A DNA stretch of 32,923 bases, taken from positions 1 to 32,923 of the forward strand of contig JAHZHA010000026.1 of the NCBI GenBank assembly GCA_019420525.1, written 5' to 3'. The notes under the pieces are model-generated. The model searched no databases. It worked only from the letters and a program-made list of their open reading frames with translations, and was not told the origin of the DNA. Position 1 is the first letter of the stretch. The number at the start of each line of letters is the position of its first letter. The stretch comes from Bacillota bacterium. Its GTDB lineage: Bacteria; Bacillota; Clostridia; Peptostreptococcales; Anaerovoracaceae. Positions 17,968 to 24,870 of the stretch are shown piece after piece. The translations under genes and the position numbers were made by a program.

Positions 17968-18116
17968 CACAGATGCCGGCGAAAGATCCGGAGGAATGAC
18001 GGTCTGAAACAGAAAAAAGAAAAATTTATGTAGCAAAACGGGAAATCCTGCGTCTTGTAATATAGAGGATCGTTCATCGTCCGGGAAGACAAAGACAGAA
18101 AGGATCTCAGAAAAAA

Positions 18117-18266
18117 ATGCGCTACGATATCTATCCGCATCCTCCCGCCGACATCCGGAAAGAATATGGTATCCCGTCCGGGATTTACGCAGGAGGCAGG
18201 GACAGTATACTGCCTCCAAAAAAGAAAGAAAAAGAGGAAGGACAGAAAACAGAAAAAGGGGAATAG
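18117..18266 (+). CDS. Possible small hydrophilic protein, 49 residues
   Basis: An ATG-started ORF ends at TAG 18264-18266. The first half reads like ordinary protein with aromatic and proline residues (RYDIYPHPPADI). The last 15 or so residues are Lys/Glu-rich. GAAAGGA lies about 12 bases upstream, a slightly long spacing. A TAATAT box lies about 55 bases upstream and a strong terminator 28 bases downstream, so the ORF has the frame of a complete small transcription unit. I recognise no family. It may equally be an untranslated stretch. Confidence 0.4.
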   Translation: MRYDIYPHPPADIRKEYGIPSGIYAGGRDSILPPKKKEKEEGQKTEKGE

Positions 18267-18294
18267 AAGAAACGGAAAAAAGAGAGAAAAAAGG

Positions 18295-18333
18295 AAAGAC
18301 CCTGCCGGCAGTATCGCCAGACAGGGTCTTTTC
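18295..18333 (+). terminator. Terminator between small ORF and deacetylase gene
   Basis: AAAGACCCTG pairs perfectly with CAGGGTCTTT (18322-18331), with a 17-base loop that has some inner pairing. Ts follow on the plus strand. On the minus strand the As before the stem become a U-rich tail, so it may also end the deacetylase transcript. Confidence 0.7.
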
Positions 18334-18368
18334 GTATGTAAGTGGAATGAAAGTGAAAAAGTGTCGGA

Positions 18369-19397
18369 TCAATCGACGGTATGGTGATGCGCAGGAGGTG
18401 TCTGCGGCGTGATCACCGAGAAAATCAGGCCGCGGTCGCGGCAGGCCTGAATGATGGACGGCAGTGCCTGAACGGTCGTCTCATGTCCGGCAGCATCGTG
18501 CATCAGAATAATATTGTGACGATATTTCAGACCGGAGGTTACACTCTTTATGAGAACGCCGGGATCCGGATTCTTGCCGGATGCATCGGTAGAGTTGACA
18601 TTCCAGTCGAAATATTCCACTCCCCGGCTGTGGAGTTCAGCGATGAGTTCTGTCATCGGTACTTTGCGACAAGCGAGAGTATTGCTGCTGCCTCCCGGGA
18701 AGCGATAGATGACAGAACGCGTTCCCGTGATTTCGTATAGTAGATCGCTGATTCTGGAGTAGTCAGCCAGGAACGCTTCCTTCGATGCGTAAATCTCTCT
18801 GTAATTGTGTGTTCCGCTGTGCATCGCCAGCGTGTGGCCTGCTTCCGCTATTTTGCGGTAGCGCTGCATGTTTGTCTCATCAGTATTGCGGGCTGTGACG
18901 AAGAAAGTCGCTTTTATATCGTTTTCCGCAAGAATTTTCAGGATCGCATCCGTATTTCTGCTGGGACCGTCATCAAACGTGAGATAAGCGTACCGGGCTG
19001 AGGAATCGTCTGACGGAACTGATGGCTGCACCGCCGGTTTCTGCTGGTCCCCAGCTGAGGAATCGCTGCTTTTCGGAATGGAATTCCCGATTCCAGAATC
19101 AGTTTGACCGCTGCCCGCCGAAGGAGGAGTCTGTTCCGGAGAAGATGATCCCGGCTGGCTGCTTTCTTCCGCAGAATTTCCGTTGTCTGTAGAAACGTTC
19201 TCCATCTCTTCCTGGCTGTCGTTCTCCGCCGGTGGATTGTCTGCGCGGTCGGAAATCTTTTCTGTCCGGTGCATTCCGGAGGCGGAGGATCTGCCGCTGT
19301 CCGGGAGAAACAGTGCGCTGCCGAGCAGGGCAGATGCGGTGATGAATGCGATTGCTACGATTAAAATAGAGTGTTTTTTTACAGGAATGCGTTTCAT
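18369..19397 (-). CDS. Membrane-anchored polysaccharide deacetylase (NodB domain)
   Basis: The 342-residue protein has a positively charged N terminus and one hydrophobic segment (about residues 9-30), then a Ser/Gln/Pro/Glu-rich linker to about residue 132, then a NodB domain. Metal and catalytic motifs are TFDDGPS (Asp142, Asp143) and HSGTH (His193, His197), with RFPGGS and ILMHDA further on. It should act outside the membrane, removing acetyl groups from peptidoglycan or another amino-sugar polymer. Whether it is a GlcNAc deacetylase (lysozyme resistance) or a MurNAc deacetylase (spore cortex) cannot be read from the motifs. The ribosome site is weak (GGGAA). Confidence 0.9.
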   Translation of the reverse strand: MKRIPVKKHSILIVAIAFITASALLGSALFLPDSGRSSASGMHRTEKISDRADNPPAENDSQEEMENVSTDNGNSAEESSQPGSSSPEQTPPSAGSGQTDSGIGNSIPKSSDSSAGDQQKPAVQPSVPSDDSSARYAYLTFDDGPSRNTDAILKILAENDIKATFFVTARNTDETNMQRYRKIAEAGHTLAMHSGTHNYREIYASKEAFLADYSRISDLLYEITGTRSVIYRFPGGSSNTLACRKVPMTELIAELHSRGVEYFDWNVNSTDASGKNPDPGVLIKSVTSGLKYRHNIILMHDAAGHETTVQALPSIIQACRDRGLIFSVITPQTPPAHHHTVD

Positions 19398-19452
19398 TTC
19401 CCAGATATAGCTTCCAATGTGCCGAACGAAGCTTTCCCCTTTCTATTATTAT

Positions 19453-19482
19453 CATAACTCTTTTTCTGGAGAAAGAGTTATG
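19453..19482. repeat. 11-bp perfect inverted repeat upstream of the deacetylase gene
   Basis: CATAACTCTTT (19453-19463) and AAAGAGTTATG (19472-19482) form a perfect inverted repeat with an eight-base centre. It lies 56 bases from the deacetylase start, between two divergent genes, with no T-run. An operator is more likely than a terminator. Confidence 0.6.
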
Positions 19483-19569
19483 AAGAAATATTAAAATCTA
19501 CAAAACTAATAGTATTTATTCAGAGAAGGACAAAAAGAAATGCGGCGTCCGGTCTGGAAGATCGGAAAT

Positions 19570-19599
19570 TTGTTTTTCAGGGCAAAACAATGGTACAAT
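19570..19599 (+). promoter_or_regulatory. Candidate sigma-A promoter of the carboxylesterase gene
   Basis: TTGTTT (19570-19575) and TACAAT (19594-19599) are spaced by 18 bases. They lie 88 bases upstream of the start codon. Confidence 0.45.
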
Positions 19600-19686
19600 A
19601 TCCATGTAAGATAATTCGTCAGGAATATAAAGCAGAAAAAAATCTTCTGTTTCGTTTCAGAGAAAAGACAAGGAGTATCAGATATC

Positions 19687-21210
19687 ATGGTGAAAGCTGT
19701 CACAAAATACGGAGCCGTAAAGGGCAAGAAAAAAGAAGGATTTATCACGTTCCGGGGAATTCCCTATGCGAAGCCTCCTGTGGGGGATCTCCGGTTCCGC
19801 CCGCCTCGGGAGCCGGATTTCTGGGAAGGCGTGCGCGACTGTACGAAATTCGGAGCGCCGGCCCTCCAGCTGTTCGCTGTCAGCCACGTGCTGCAGCCGA
19901 ATATTCTGGAAATTTCGTCAGAAGACTGCCTTTATCTCAACGTCAGCACGCCGGCGGTGAAAGAGGACGGGAAGACCGGAGATCTTTCACCGGACGAACA
20001 GGCGAAACTTCCCGTCTATGTATTCCTGCACGGCGGTGCTTTCGAAACGGGAGGGGGAAATATGCCGCTGTACCGGGGAGAAAATTTTGCGAATAAGGGA
20101 ATCGTGTATGTAAACATAAATTACAGAATGAGCATTTTCGGTTTTATGGCGCTCGAAGAATTCCGGAGAGAATCTTCCGTCACAGGCTGTTTCGGAGTTC
20201 AGGATGCGCTGCAGGCGCTGCGCTGGGTAAAGGAGAATATTGCCGCATTCGGAGGTGATCCGGACAACGTGACGCTGGGCGGCGAATCCGCGGGAGCCTT
20301 TATCACTTCCATCCTCCTGGGACTGAGGGAAGCGAAAGGTCTTTTTAGAAGATGCATTCTGGAAAGCGGAAGCATCGTAGGTCTCAATCCCGTCGCCCGT
20401 TTCGGAGCCGGCAATCCCGAATATTATCTGGAAAATTCTCGTCAGGTGGCGGCAGATCTGGGAGCTTCCGATTCTCAGGAAGGAGCGGCGCTGCTGCGGA
20501 GCCTTCCGGCGGAAGATCTTCTGAAGTCCTGGTTTTTCCGCCCCGACGGTTCCTACAGAGGAAAGAGAACCGATCCGGTACTGAAAGATTTTCTCTTCGA
20601 CGGTGACTTTGCGGTAGATCCCGGTACACAATACATCAATGAAGCGGACCTCCTCTTCGGCTTCAACACCGACGAAGGCACGATATTTTCCGACAAAAAC
20701 CTGACGGAAGAAGGATACGCCGAACGTCTGCGCAATCTTTACGGTGAGAGAGCAGACGAGGTGATGCAGCGCTATCCGGTGGACGCGCAGCACACGCCTT
20801 ATGAGCGGTGCGCCGAGATCATCGGATTCTCTTCTTTCAAGGCGAGCATGCTTCCGTATGCCGACCGCCTCAGCGGGATGGGGAAAAAAGTATATGGATA
20901 TCATTTCGATTATCTGACAGAACGTCTCAGAAAAGAGGGGTTCGGCTGTCGCCATATCGCTGAGCTGAATTTCGTGTTCCGCAAGGAGCTGAAATTTGTC
21001 GGAGCTGACGATGAAAGAGGCGATGCTGTAGCTGCATTCATGAACGAAGCATGGTGTAGTTTCATCCGCACGGGGTGTCCGTCGCCGGATTGGCCGCAGT
21101 ATGATCCGGATACGGCGCAGGTGATGCGCATAGGAGAACAAATCCGTTCTGAAAAAATAGAACGCCTCGATGAAATGAAATATTTTGAAAATCTTCTTCT
21201 CAGAAAATGA
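19687..21210 (+). CDS. Type B carboxylesterase (alpha/beta hydrolase)
   Basis: The enzyme hydrolyses carboxylic esters; its natural substrate is unknown. The 507-residue length is normal for the family. Landmarks are FRGIPYAKPPVGDLRF (residues 22-37), SEDCLYLNV (78-86), the oxyanion hole HGGAF (115-119) and the nucleophile elbow GGESAGA with Ser201. The acidic residue lies in FGFNTDEGT and the catalytic His in CRHIAEL. There is no signal peptide, so it is probably cytoplasmic. AAGGAG lies 12 bases before the ATG. A hairpin follows that both resembles a terminator and contains the ribosome site of the next gene. Confidence 0.92.
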   Translation: MVKAVTKYGAVKGKKKEGFITFRGIPYAKPPVGDLRFRPPREPDFWEGVRDCTKFGAPALQLFAVSHVLQPNILEISSEDCLYLNVSTPAVKEDGKTGDLSPDEQAKLPVYVFLHGGAFETGGGNMPLYRGENFANKGIVYVNINYRMSIFGFMALEEFRRESSVTGCFGVQDALQALRWVKENIAAFGGDPDNVTLGGESAGAFITSILLGLREAKGLFRRCILESGSIVGLNPVARFGAGNPEYYLENSRQVAADLGASDSQEGAALLRSLPAEDLLKSWFFRPDGSYRGKRTDPVLKDFLFDGDFAVDPGTQYINEADLLFGFNTDEGTIFSDKNLTEEGYAERLRNLYGERADEVMQRYPVDAQHTPYERCAEIIGFSSFKASMLPYADRLSGMGKKVYGYHFDYLTERLRKEGFGCRHIAELNFVFRKELKFVGADDERGDAVAAFMNEAWCSFIRTGCPSPDWPQYDPDTAQVMRIGEQIRSEKIERLDEMKYFENLLLRK

Positions 21211-21227
21211 CATCTGCGGAGTAGCAG

Positions 21228-21267
21228 AAAATCCTTCCGTCTCATACGATAAACGGGAGGATTTTTT
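21228..21267 (+). terminator. Hairpin terminator that contains the next gene's ribosome site
   Basis: AAAATCCTTCCGT (21228-21240) pairs with ACGGGAGGATTTT (21253-21265) through 13 positions with one G-U pair. A six-T run (21262-21267) overlaps the stem end and continues past it. GGAGG (21256-21260), the Shine-Dalgarno sequence for the ATG at 21271, is inside the stem. Confidence 0.65.
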
Positions 21268-21270
21268 ATT

Positions 21271-21777
21271 ATGGAAAAAAAGGTGATCGTGATCGGCGGC
21301 GGCTGGTCTGGAGTTGCTGCAGCCGTCGCCGCAAAAAAATGCGGAGCTGACGTTACCGTCGTGGAAAAGACAGATCTGCTGCTGGGTCTCGGAAATGTAG
21401 GCGGCATTATGAGGAACAACGGAAGGTTTACCGCAGCAGAGGAAAACATCGCTCTCGGCGCTTCGGAGCTTTTTGAGATAACAGATAGATATTCCAGACA
21501 TAGAAATGTCGATTTTCCCGGCCACAGCCACGCCAGTCTCTATGATGTATTCCGGGTGGAACCCGCTGTACGCCGGCTGCTGAAAGAAATGGACATCGGC
21601 GTGAAGACAATCGCGCGGGCGGTAGATGCCGAATATGAAAACGCAACGGAAGGCAGGCATATCAGCAGCATTATCCTGGCCGACGGCACGAAGATACCGG
21701 GCGATGTCTTTATCGAAACTACGGGTTCCACAGGGCCTATGGGCAACTGTCTGACCTACGGTAACGGTTGCTCTATG
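21271..21777 (+). pseudogene. FAD-dependent oxidoreductase, 5' part (interrupted gene)
   Basis: The first 169 codons encode the N-terminal FAD-binding half of a flavoprotein oxidoreductase. The Rossmann motif VIVIGGGWSGVAAAVAA lies at residues 5-21, followed by the acidic VVEKTD. GNVGGIMRNNGRF and the second FAD motif (VFIETTGSTGPMG) are also present. Family homology stops at NGCSM, where the mobile element begins. The frame then runs on through the element to a stop at 22200, adding about 140 residues that are merely antisense of the recombinase gene. The rest of the protein resumes at 24870. The gene is intact apart from the insertion, so it could be restored by excision. Confidence 0.88.
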
Positions 21778-21787
21778 TACAGAGCGC
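21766..21787. other. Left attachment junction (attL)
   Basis: The oxidoreductase reading (GGTTGCTCT) meets the element at ATGT (21775-21778). The junction reads GCTCT-ATGTAC-AGAGC, with 5-bp symmetrical arms, one arm contributed by each partner. The crossover is presumably inside ATGT. The exact dinucleotide cannot be set from one copy. Confidence 0.75.
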
Positions 21788-21867
21788 CCGCTGATGCCCT
21801 TCAGCCATGTTTCTGCAGCAGCTCTGCGGGTCCCGGCTGGGATAGTGAAGAAAAGGAGCCGGCGGAA

Positions 21868-23130
21868 TCAGAAGCGGAGGACAATATGGAGACGGAAAGA
21901 AAGGTCCGCTTCCTGACGACTGCGGAAATACTGGCTTTCCTCGGCGATACAGCGGTAAAAAGCGTTTCTTTCATCGGGGGATGCACACCGGATGAGACGA
22001 ATCAGAACTTCCGGATTTGGGGCGGAAGCGGCACGGTTTCCACTGCTGTTCAGAGAGAAAGGCAGGGGACGCATCCGGGAAGACAGGCAGACTGCTGCTG
22101 CGTGGAGATAGCGGGTCTCCACTTCGTTCAGAGAAGACGAGATATTCTGAGAGCAGGAATGTCCGCACCGGATTCGCTCTTTTCCGCTTCCCGTATCTGA
22201 TTTTCTCATCATGGGACTTCCGCAGAAGCTGCAAAAAAGAATACCGGCCAGAGGATTTTTCAGTTTCCTGTCTCTGCGCGTACGGCAGGAAGGCAGAGAA
22301 GAGAGACGCTCCTGCACCCGAAGAAAGTCTTCGCGGGGTATGATAGCTTCGTGCCGGCCCGGAAGACAGATCCACTTTTCCGGAGGCTGTCTTACGGCTT
22401 TGCCCCGAATCATCTTTGTCCTGCCATATACCACATCACCGGTGTATTCTCTGTTTCGCAGAATTGCTGAAATCGTTTTATGAGACCAGAGACAACCGTT
22501 TGACGTCTGTGTGCCGGATTCGTTCAGGAGAGAAGCGATCCGGCCCATACTCATCCCTCCCAGATACTGCCGGAAGATCAGTCGCACGATATCCGCCTGC
22601 ACGGGATCGGGAAGAATCGAGTTTTTTCCTGATTTGACATATCCGTAGGGCGGTCGCGCCCATACGAAATTTCCTTCACGGAAGGATTTCATCTTTCCCC
22701 TCTGCAACCTTTTTTTGATCTGTTTCAGCTCTTTTCTCGCGAAGAGTGCATAGAAATCATAATAGTCTTCATCCGCATCATCTGAGAGATCGTAAGTTTT
22801 GTCCGGCGTGATGACCAGCGTTCCCGATTCCCGGAAAGTCTGTCCGATGATCCCCTGATCGATCATGCTTCCGCGGCCCAGACGATCGATGTCCATTACC
22901 AAAACGGCATCGTAACGTCCTTCTTCCACTTCCGAGAGGAGTGCACGCATCTGCGGCCTGGCGGCGATGCTGCCTCCGGAGACGATTTCCTCTTTGATTT
23001 CCGTCACATCGAGACCGCGCTCCTGGGCTAGAGCCAGCAGCTGTTCCCGGTGACGGCGCAGCGTTTCGGCTGCCGTCTCTTCGGGGTCATCACCTTTGCG
23101 GGACTTTCTCAGATAAATACATGTATTCAT
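21868..23130 (-). CDS. Large serine recombinase (site-specific integrase)
   Basis: This is the probable integrase/excisionase of the element. The N-terminal resolvase domain has YLRKS with the nucleophile Ser10 and MDIDRLGRG (residues 79-87) with catalytic arginines. A recombinase domain follows, with RPPYGYV (159-165) and ILRNREYTGDVVYGRTK (223-239). A zinc ribbon has Cys300/Cys303 and Cys322/Cys326. The C terminus ends in the usual hydrophobic strand. At 420 residues it is shorter than the 480-550 typical, and the part after the zinc ribbon leaves little room for the long coiled coil that controls direction in other members. AGGAGGT (reverse of 23141-23147) precedes the ATG by ten bases. 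The 3' end faces attL. Confidence 0.93.
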   Translation of the reverse strand: MNTCIYLRKSRKGDDPEETAAETLRRHREQLLALAQERGLDVTEIKEEIVSGGSIAARPQMRALLSEVEEGRYDAVLVMDIDRLGRGSMIDQGIIGQTFRESGTLVITPDKTYDLSDDADEDYYDFYALFARKELKQIKKRLQRGKMKSFREGNFVWARPPYGYVKSGKNSILPDPVQADIVRLIFRQYLGGMSMGRIASLLNESGTQTSNGCLWSHKTISAILRNREYTGDVVYGRTKMIRGKAVRQPPEKWICLPGRHEAIIPREDFLRVQERLSSLPSCRTRRDRKLKNPLAGILFCSFCGSPMMRKSDTGSGKERIRCGHSCSQNISSSLNEVETRYLHAAAVCLSSRMRPLPFSLNSSGNRAASAPNPEVLIRLIRCASPDERNAFYRCIAEESQYFRSRQEADLSFRLHIVLRF

Positions 23131-23163
23131 AAGTCAAGATACCTCCTGTGACACGCAAAAAAG

Positions 23164-23191
23164 ATCATTTTCATATATTTATTGCGGTCAA
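23164..23191 (-). promoter_or_regulatory. Candidate promoter of the recombinase gene
   Basis: On the minus strand, TTGACC (23186-23191) and AATGAT (23164-23169) are spaced by 16 bases, about 35 bases upstream of the start codon. The -10 is only four of six. It directly follows the terminator of the upstream gene, so the recombinase appears to have its own promoter. Confidence 0.4.
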
Positions 23192-23203
23192 AGAAAGAAA
23201 AGA

Positions 23204-23226
23204 CCCGGAAAGCATGGCTTTCCGGG
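23204..23226 (-). terminator. Terminator of the repeat/zinc-domain gene
   Basis: The perfect 10-bp stem CCCGGAAAGC/GCTTTCCGGG has a three-base loop. On the minus strand it is followed by a T-rich tail (TCTTTTCTTTC). It separates the repeat protein gene from the recombinase gene. Confidence 0.75.
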
Positions 23227-23263
23227 CTGTTAGAGAAGAGAATCCCAGCACCGGATACAGTCT

Positions 23264-23746
23264 TTATTCTGGCAGACACCTTCTGCAGGGTTTGAATCCC
23301 TGTGAAACAGCATCTTCAACGGAATGAAGCTCCACCCGGTATTTGTCGGATGTATTGGCACAGTAACGGCAGGAAGGATCGTGAAAGATTTTGCTCAGAC
23401 GATTCCCTATGTATTCAGAGACGACGGGAACAGGTTCTTCCTGAGGCTCTGCGGGGGAAAGCTCTTCCCGGACAGGTTCTTCCTGAAGCTCTGAAGAGGA
23501 AAGCTCTTCCCTGAAAGATTCTTCCGCAGATATTTCCTCTTCTTTCTCAAATTTCTGGGGTGCAGCGGCTTCTGTAGATTCCGCAGGTTGCTGAAGTATT
23601 TCCGGCGTCGGTGTTTCCTTTTCCAGAGGACAACGTGCAGGGCAAAATCTCAGAGATGCAGAGGCGCGTCCTGCTGCAAAACCGGCAGCGGCAGCCGCCG
23701 CTGCGGTGAGAGTTACAATAATTCTGATTTTTGTTGATATTTTCAT
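23264..23746 (-). CDS. Predicted anchored protein with Glu/Pro repeats and C-terminal Cys/His domain
   Basis: The 160-residue cargo protein has an N-terminal hydrophobic, alanine-rich segment (about residues 8-30, signal or anchor), then an acidic Glu/Pro/Ser region with two copies of a 14-residue repeat (REELS...QEEPV). The compact C-terminal domain has His122-x3-Cys126-x2-Cys129 and Cys154-x2-Cys157. That domain resembles the small Ada-like zinc-binding module found at the end of some secreted nucleases and surface proteins (a DPSCRYC start and a GFKPCRRC end), here without any nuclease domain. The likely location is outside the membrane. GGAG precedes the ATG by eight bases and a terminator follows. 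The function is unknown. Confidence 0.75.
   Translation of the reverse strand: MKISTKIRIIVTLTAAAAAAAGFAAGRASASLRFCPARCPLEKETPTPEILQQPAESTEAAAPQKFEKEEEISAEESFREELSSSELQEEPVREELSPAEPQEEPVPVVSEYIGNRLSKIFHDPSCRYCANTSDKYRVELHSVEDAVSQGFKPCRRCLPE
23431..23514. repeat. Two tandem 42-bp repeats inside the anchored protein gene
   Basis: Units 23431-23472 and 23473-23514 both begin CAGGTTCTTCCTGA and share AAAGCTCTTCCC near the end, with a few differences. They encode the 14-residue acidic repeat. Copy number could vary by slippage or recombination. Confidence 0.8.
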
Positions 23747-23887
23747 TTTATTTTCTCCGTCCGATATCCGACAGATATCATTTCTTTTTATGTGATGTAC
23801 CGCTTCAGTATATCACAGAATCGAGTCGAAAATTGCTGTAATAGGGAGAAGACAGAAAAACATAGAATAAAAAAGGAGGTGATGCGT

Positions 23888-24136
23888 TTGAATAATCGTA
23901 TAATCTGGCAGGGGAAAGTTCAGGAAGCTCCTGATATCCTGAAAAATGACGTTTCTGAAGACAGCTATATGACAGTTTTCGATACAGGTGACATTGTATT
24001 AATGAAATCGACAGGAAGATTGTCGAAAGAACAACAGAGGCCGCTTAACGAAATTTTGCTGAATATATGGAAAAATTTGTCCGAAGATGAGAAAAAAAAC
24101 ATACTGATAGAGGACTGTGTGATAACCCGGACATAA
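23888..24136 (+). CDS. Orphan 82-residue cargo protein
   Basis: I recognise no family. The start is taken as TTG 23888, because AGGAGGT (23874-23880) is seven bases upstream of it but only one base from the in-frame ATG at 23882. The protein is soluble and mixed in charge: an N-terminal beta-like part (NNRIIWQGKVQ), a middle DTGDIVLMKSTGRL, and a helical C-terminal half (NEILLNIWKNLSEDEKKNILIED). No membrane segment or helix-turn-helix is obvious. A short protein beside a serine recombinase could be a directionality factor or regulator, but nothing in the sequence proves that. Confidence 0.6.
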   Translation: MNNRIIWQGKVQEAPDILKNDVSEDSYMTVFDTGDIVLMKSTGRLSKEQQRPLNEILLNIWKNLSEDEKKNILIEDCVITRT

Positions 24137-24210
24137 ATTGTGTCTTATGGTGCGGTTCATCTTTCCGAAATATTAAAAATATGGGAGCATAAAGACAAAT
24201 GCAGCTTTCT

Positions 24211-24225
24211 CTGATAGTATATCAG
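24211..24225. repeat. Inverted repeat upstream of the CmpB-like gene
   Basis: CTGATA-GTA-TATCAG is a perfect 6-bp inverted repeat about 88 bases upstream of the CmpB-like start. The nine bases AGTATATCA within it recur at 23807-23815, about 72 bases upstream of the 82-residue ORF. Confidence 0.45.
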
Positions 24226-24312
24226 CAAAGAAGTATATATTTTTGCATATTTTGATGAGACAGGTCATCTTCGGATTCTAAAAAGAAAAGGGTGACGGAG
24301 AGGAAGAAAAGA

Positions 24313-24870
24313 ATGAAAAAGATGGAAAAGCTGCAGCGGTATTTTTTGTATTTTATGATGTATTCTATCCTGGGATGGATATATGAAGTATTTTTAGAAG
24401 TAGTTGTATATCGTTGGGGATTTTCCGACCGAGGAATTCTCTTCGGACCATACTGTGTGATTTACGGATTCGGAGCTCTATTGCTTCTTACAACTTTGAC
24501 CAAGCTGAAAAACAAAAAAATCTGTGCAGGAAAGATTCCTGTCACACCGATTCTGGTCTTCTTAGGTATTATCATAGTTACCACGATCACTGAACTCATC
24601 GGAAGCTATATCATGGAATGGCTGACGGGAGACTGGATGTGGGATTATGACAGATTTGCCTTTGATTTTCAGGGCCGGATCGCGCCGAATCCCAGCATAC
24701 GCTTCGGAATCGGAGGAATGGTAATTCTGTATCTCATTCAGCCGCTTCTGGAAAAGGCCACAGGGCGGATTTCTTCCAAAAAGCTGAAAATCATCAGCGG
24801 CGCCCTGGCTGTTCTGTTGCTGGTCGATCTGGCTGCCACTGTGATTCTGCGGGAAACATCGGGTGTCTGA
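24313..24870 (+). CDS. CmpB-family (PF06541) putative ABC transporter permease-like membrane protein
   Basis: The 185-residue integral membrane protein has about five hydrophobic helices. The N-terminal SILGWIYEVFLE and RGILFGPYCVIYGFGA blocks are typical of the clostridial CmpB-type putative permease family (formerly DUF1113). No ATPase subunit is adjacent, so transport is unproven. The start is ATG 24313, with GGAGAGG about nine bases upstream; a GTG at 24292 is less well placed. The stop codon TGA (24868-24870) shares its last base with the ATGT of the right junction. The gene therefore ends exactly at the element boundary and overlaps the ATG that opens the oxidoreductase 3' part. Confidence 0.8.
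   Translation: MKKMEKLQRYFLYFMMYSILGWIYEVFLEVVVYRWGFSDRGILFGPYCVIYGFGALLLLTTLTKLKNKKICAGKIPVTPILVFLGIIIVTTITELIGSYIMEWLTGDWMWDYDRFAFDFQGRIAPNPSIRFGIGGMVILYLIQPLLEKATGRISSKKLKIISGALAVLLLVDLAATVILRETSGV

Larger units (their letters stand above)
17968..18368. other. Region between lrgB and the deacetylase gene
   Basis: No recognisable protein family is found in this stretch of about 400 bases. It holds a TAATAT-type -10 near 18057, one possible 49-codon ORF (18117-18266), an A/G-rich run and a hairpin terminator at 18295-18333. Confidence 0.6.

Noticed and set aside
19987..21660. 557-codon antisense frame across the carboxylesterase and the split oxidoreductase
   Set aside because: It lies opposite two clear genes, matches no family and has no ribosome site; it follows from codon bias on the plus strand.
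21778..22200. C-terminal extension of the oxidoreductase 5' part as real protein sequence
   Set aside because: Residues after NGCSM are mostly the antisense reading of the recombinase gene and do not fit the flavoprotein family.
23431..23514. CRISPR-like repeats
   Set aside because: Two adjacent copies with no spacers, in frame with a coding repeat.
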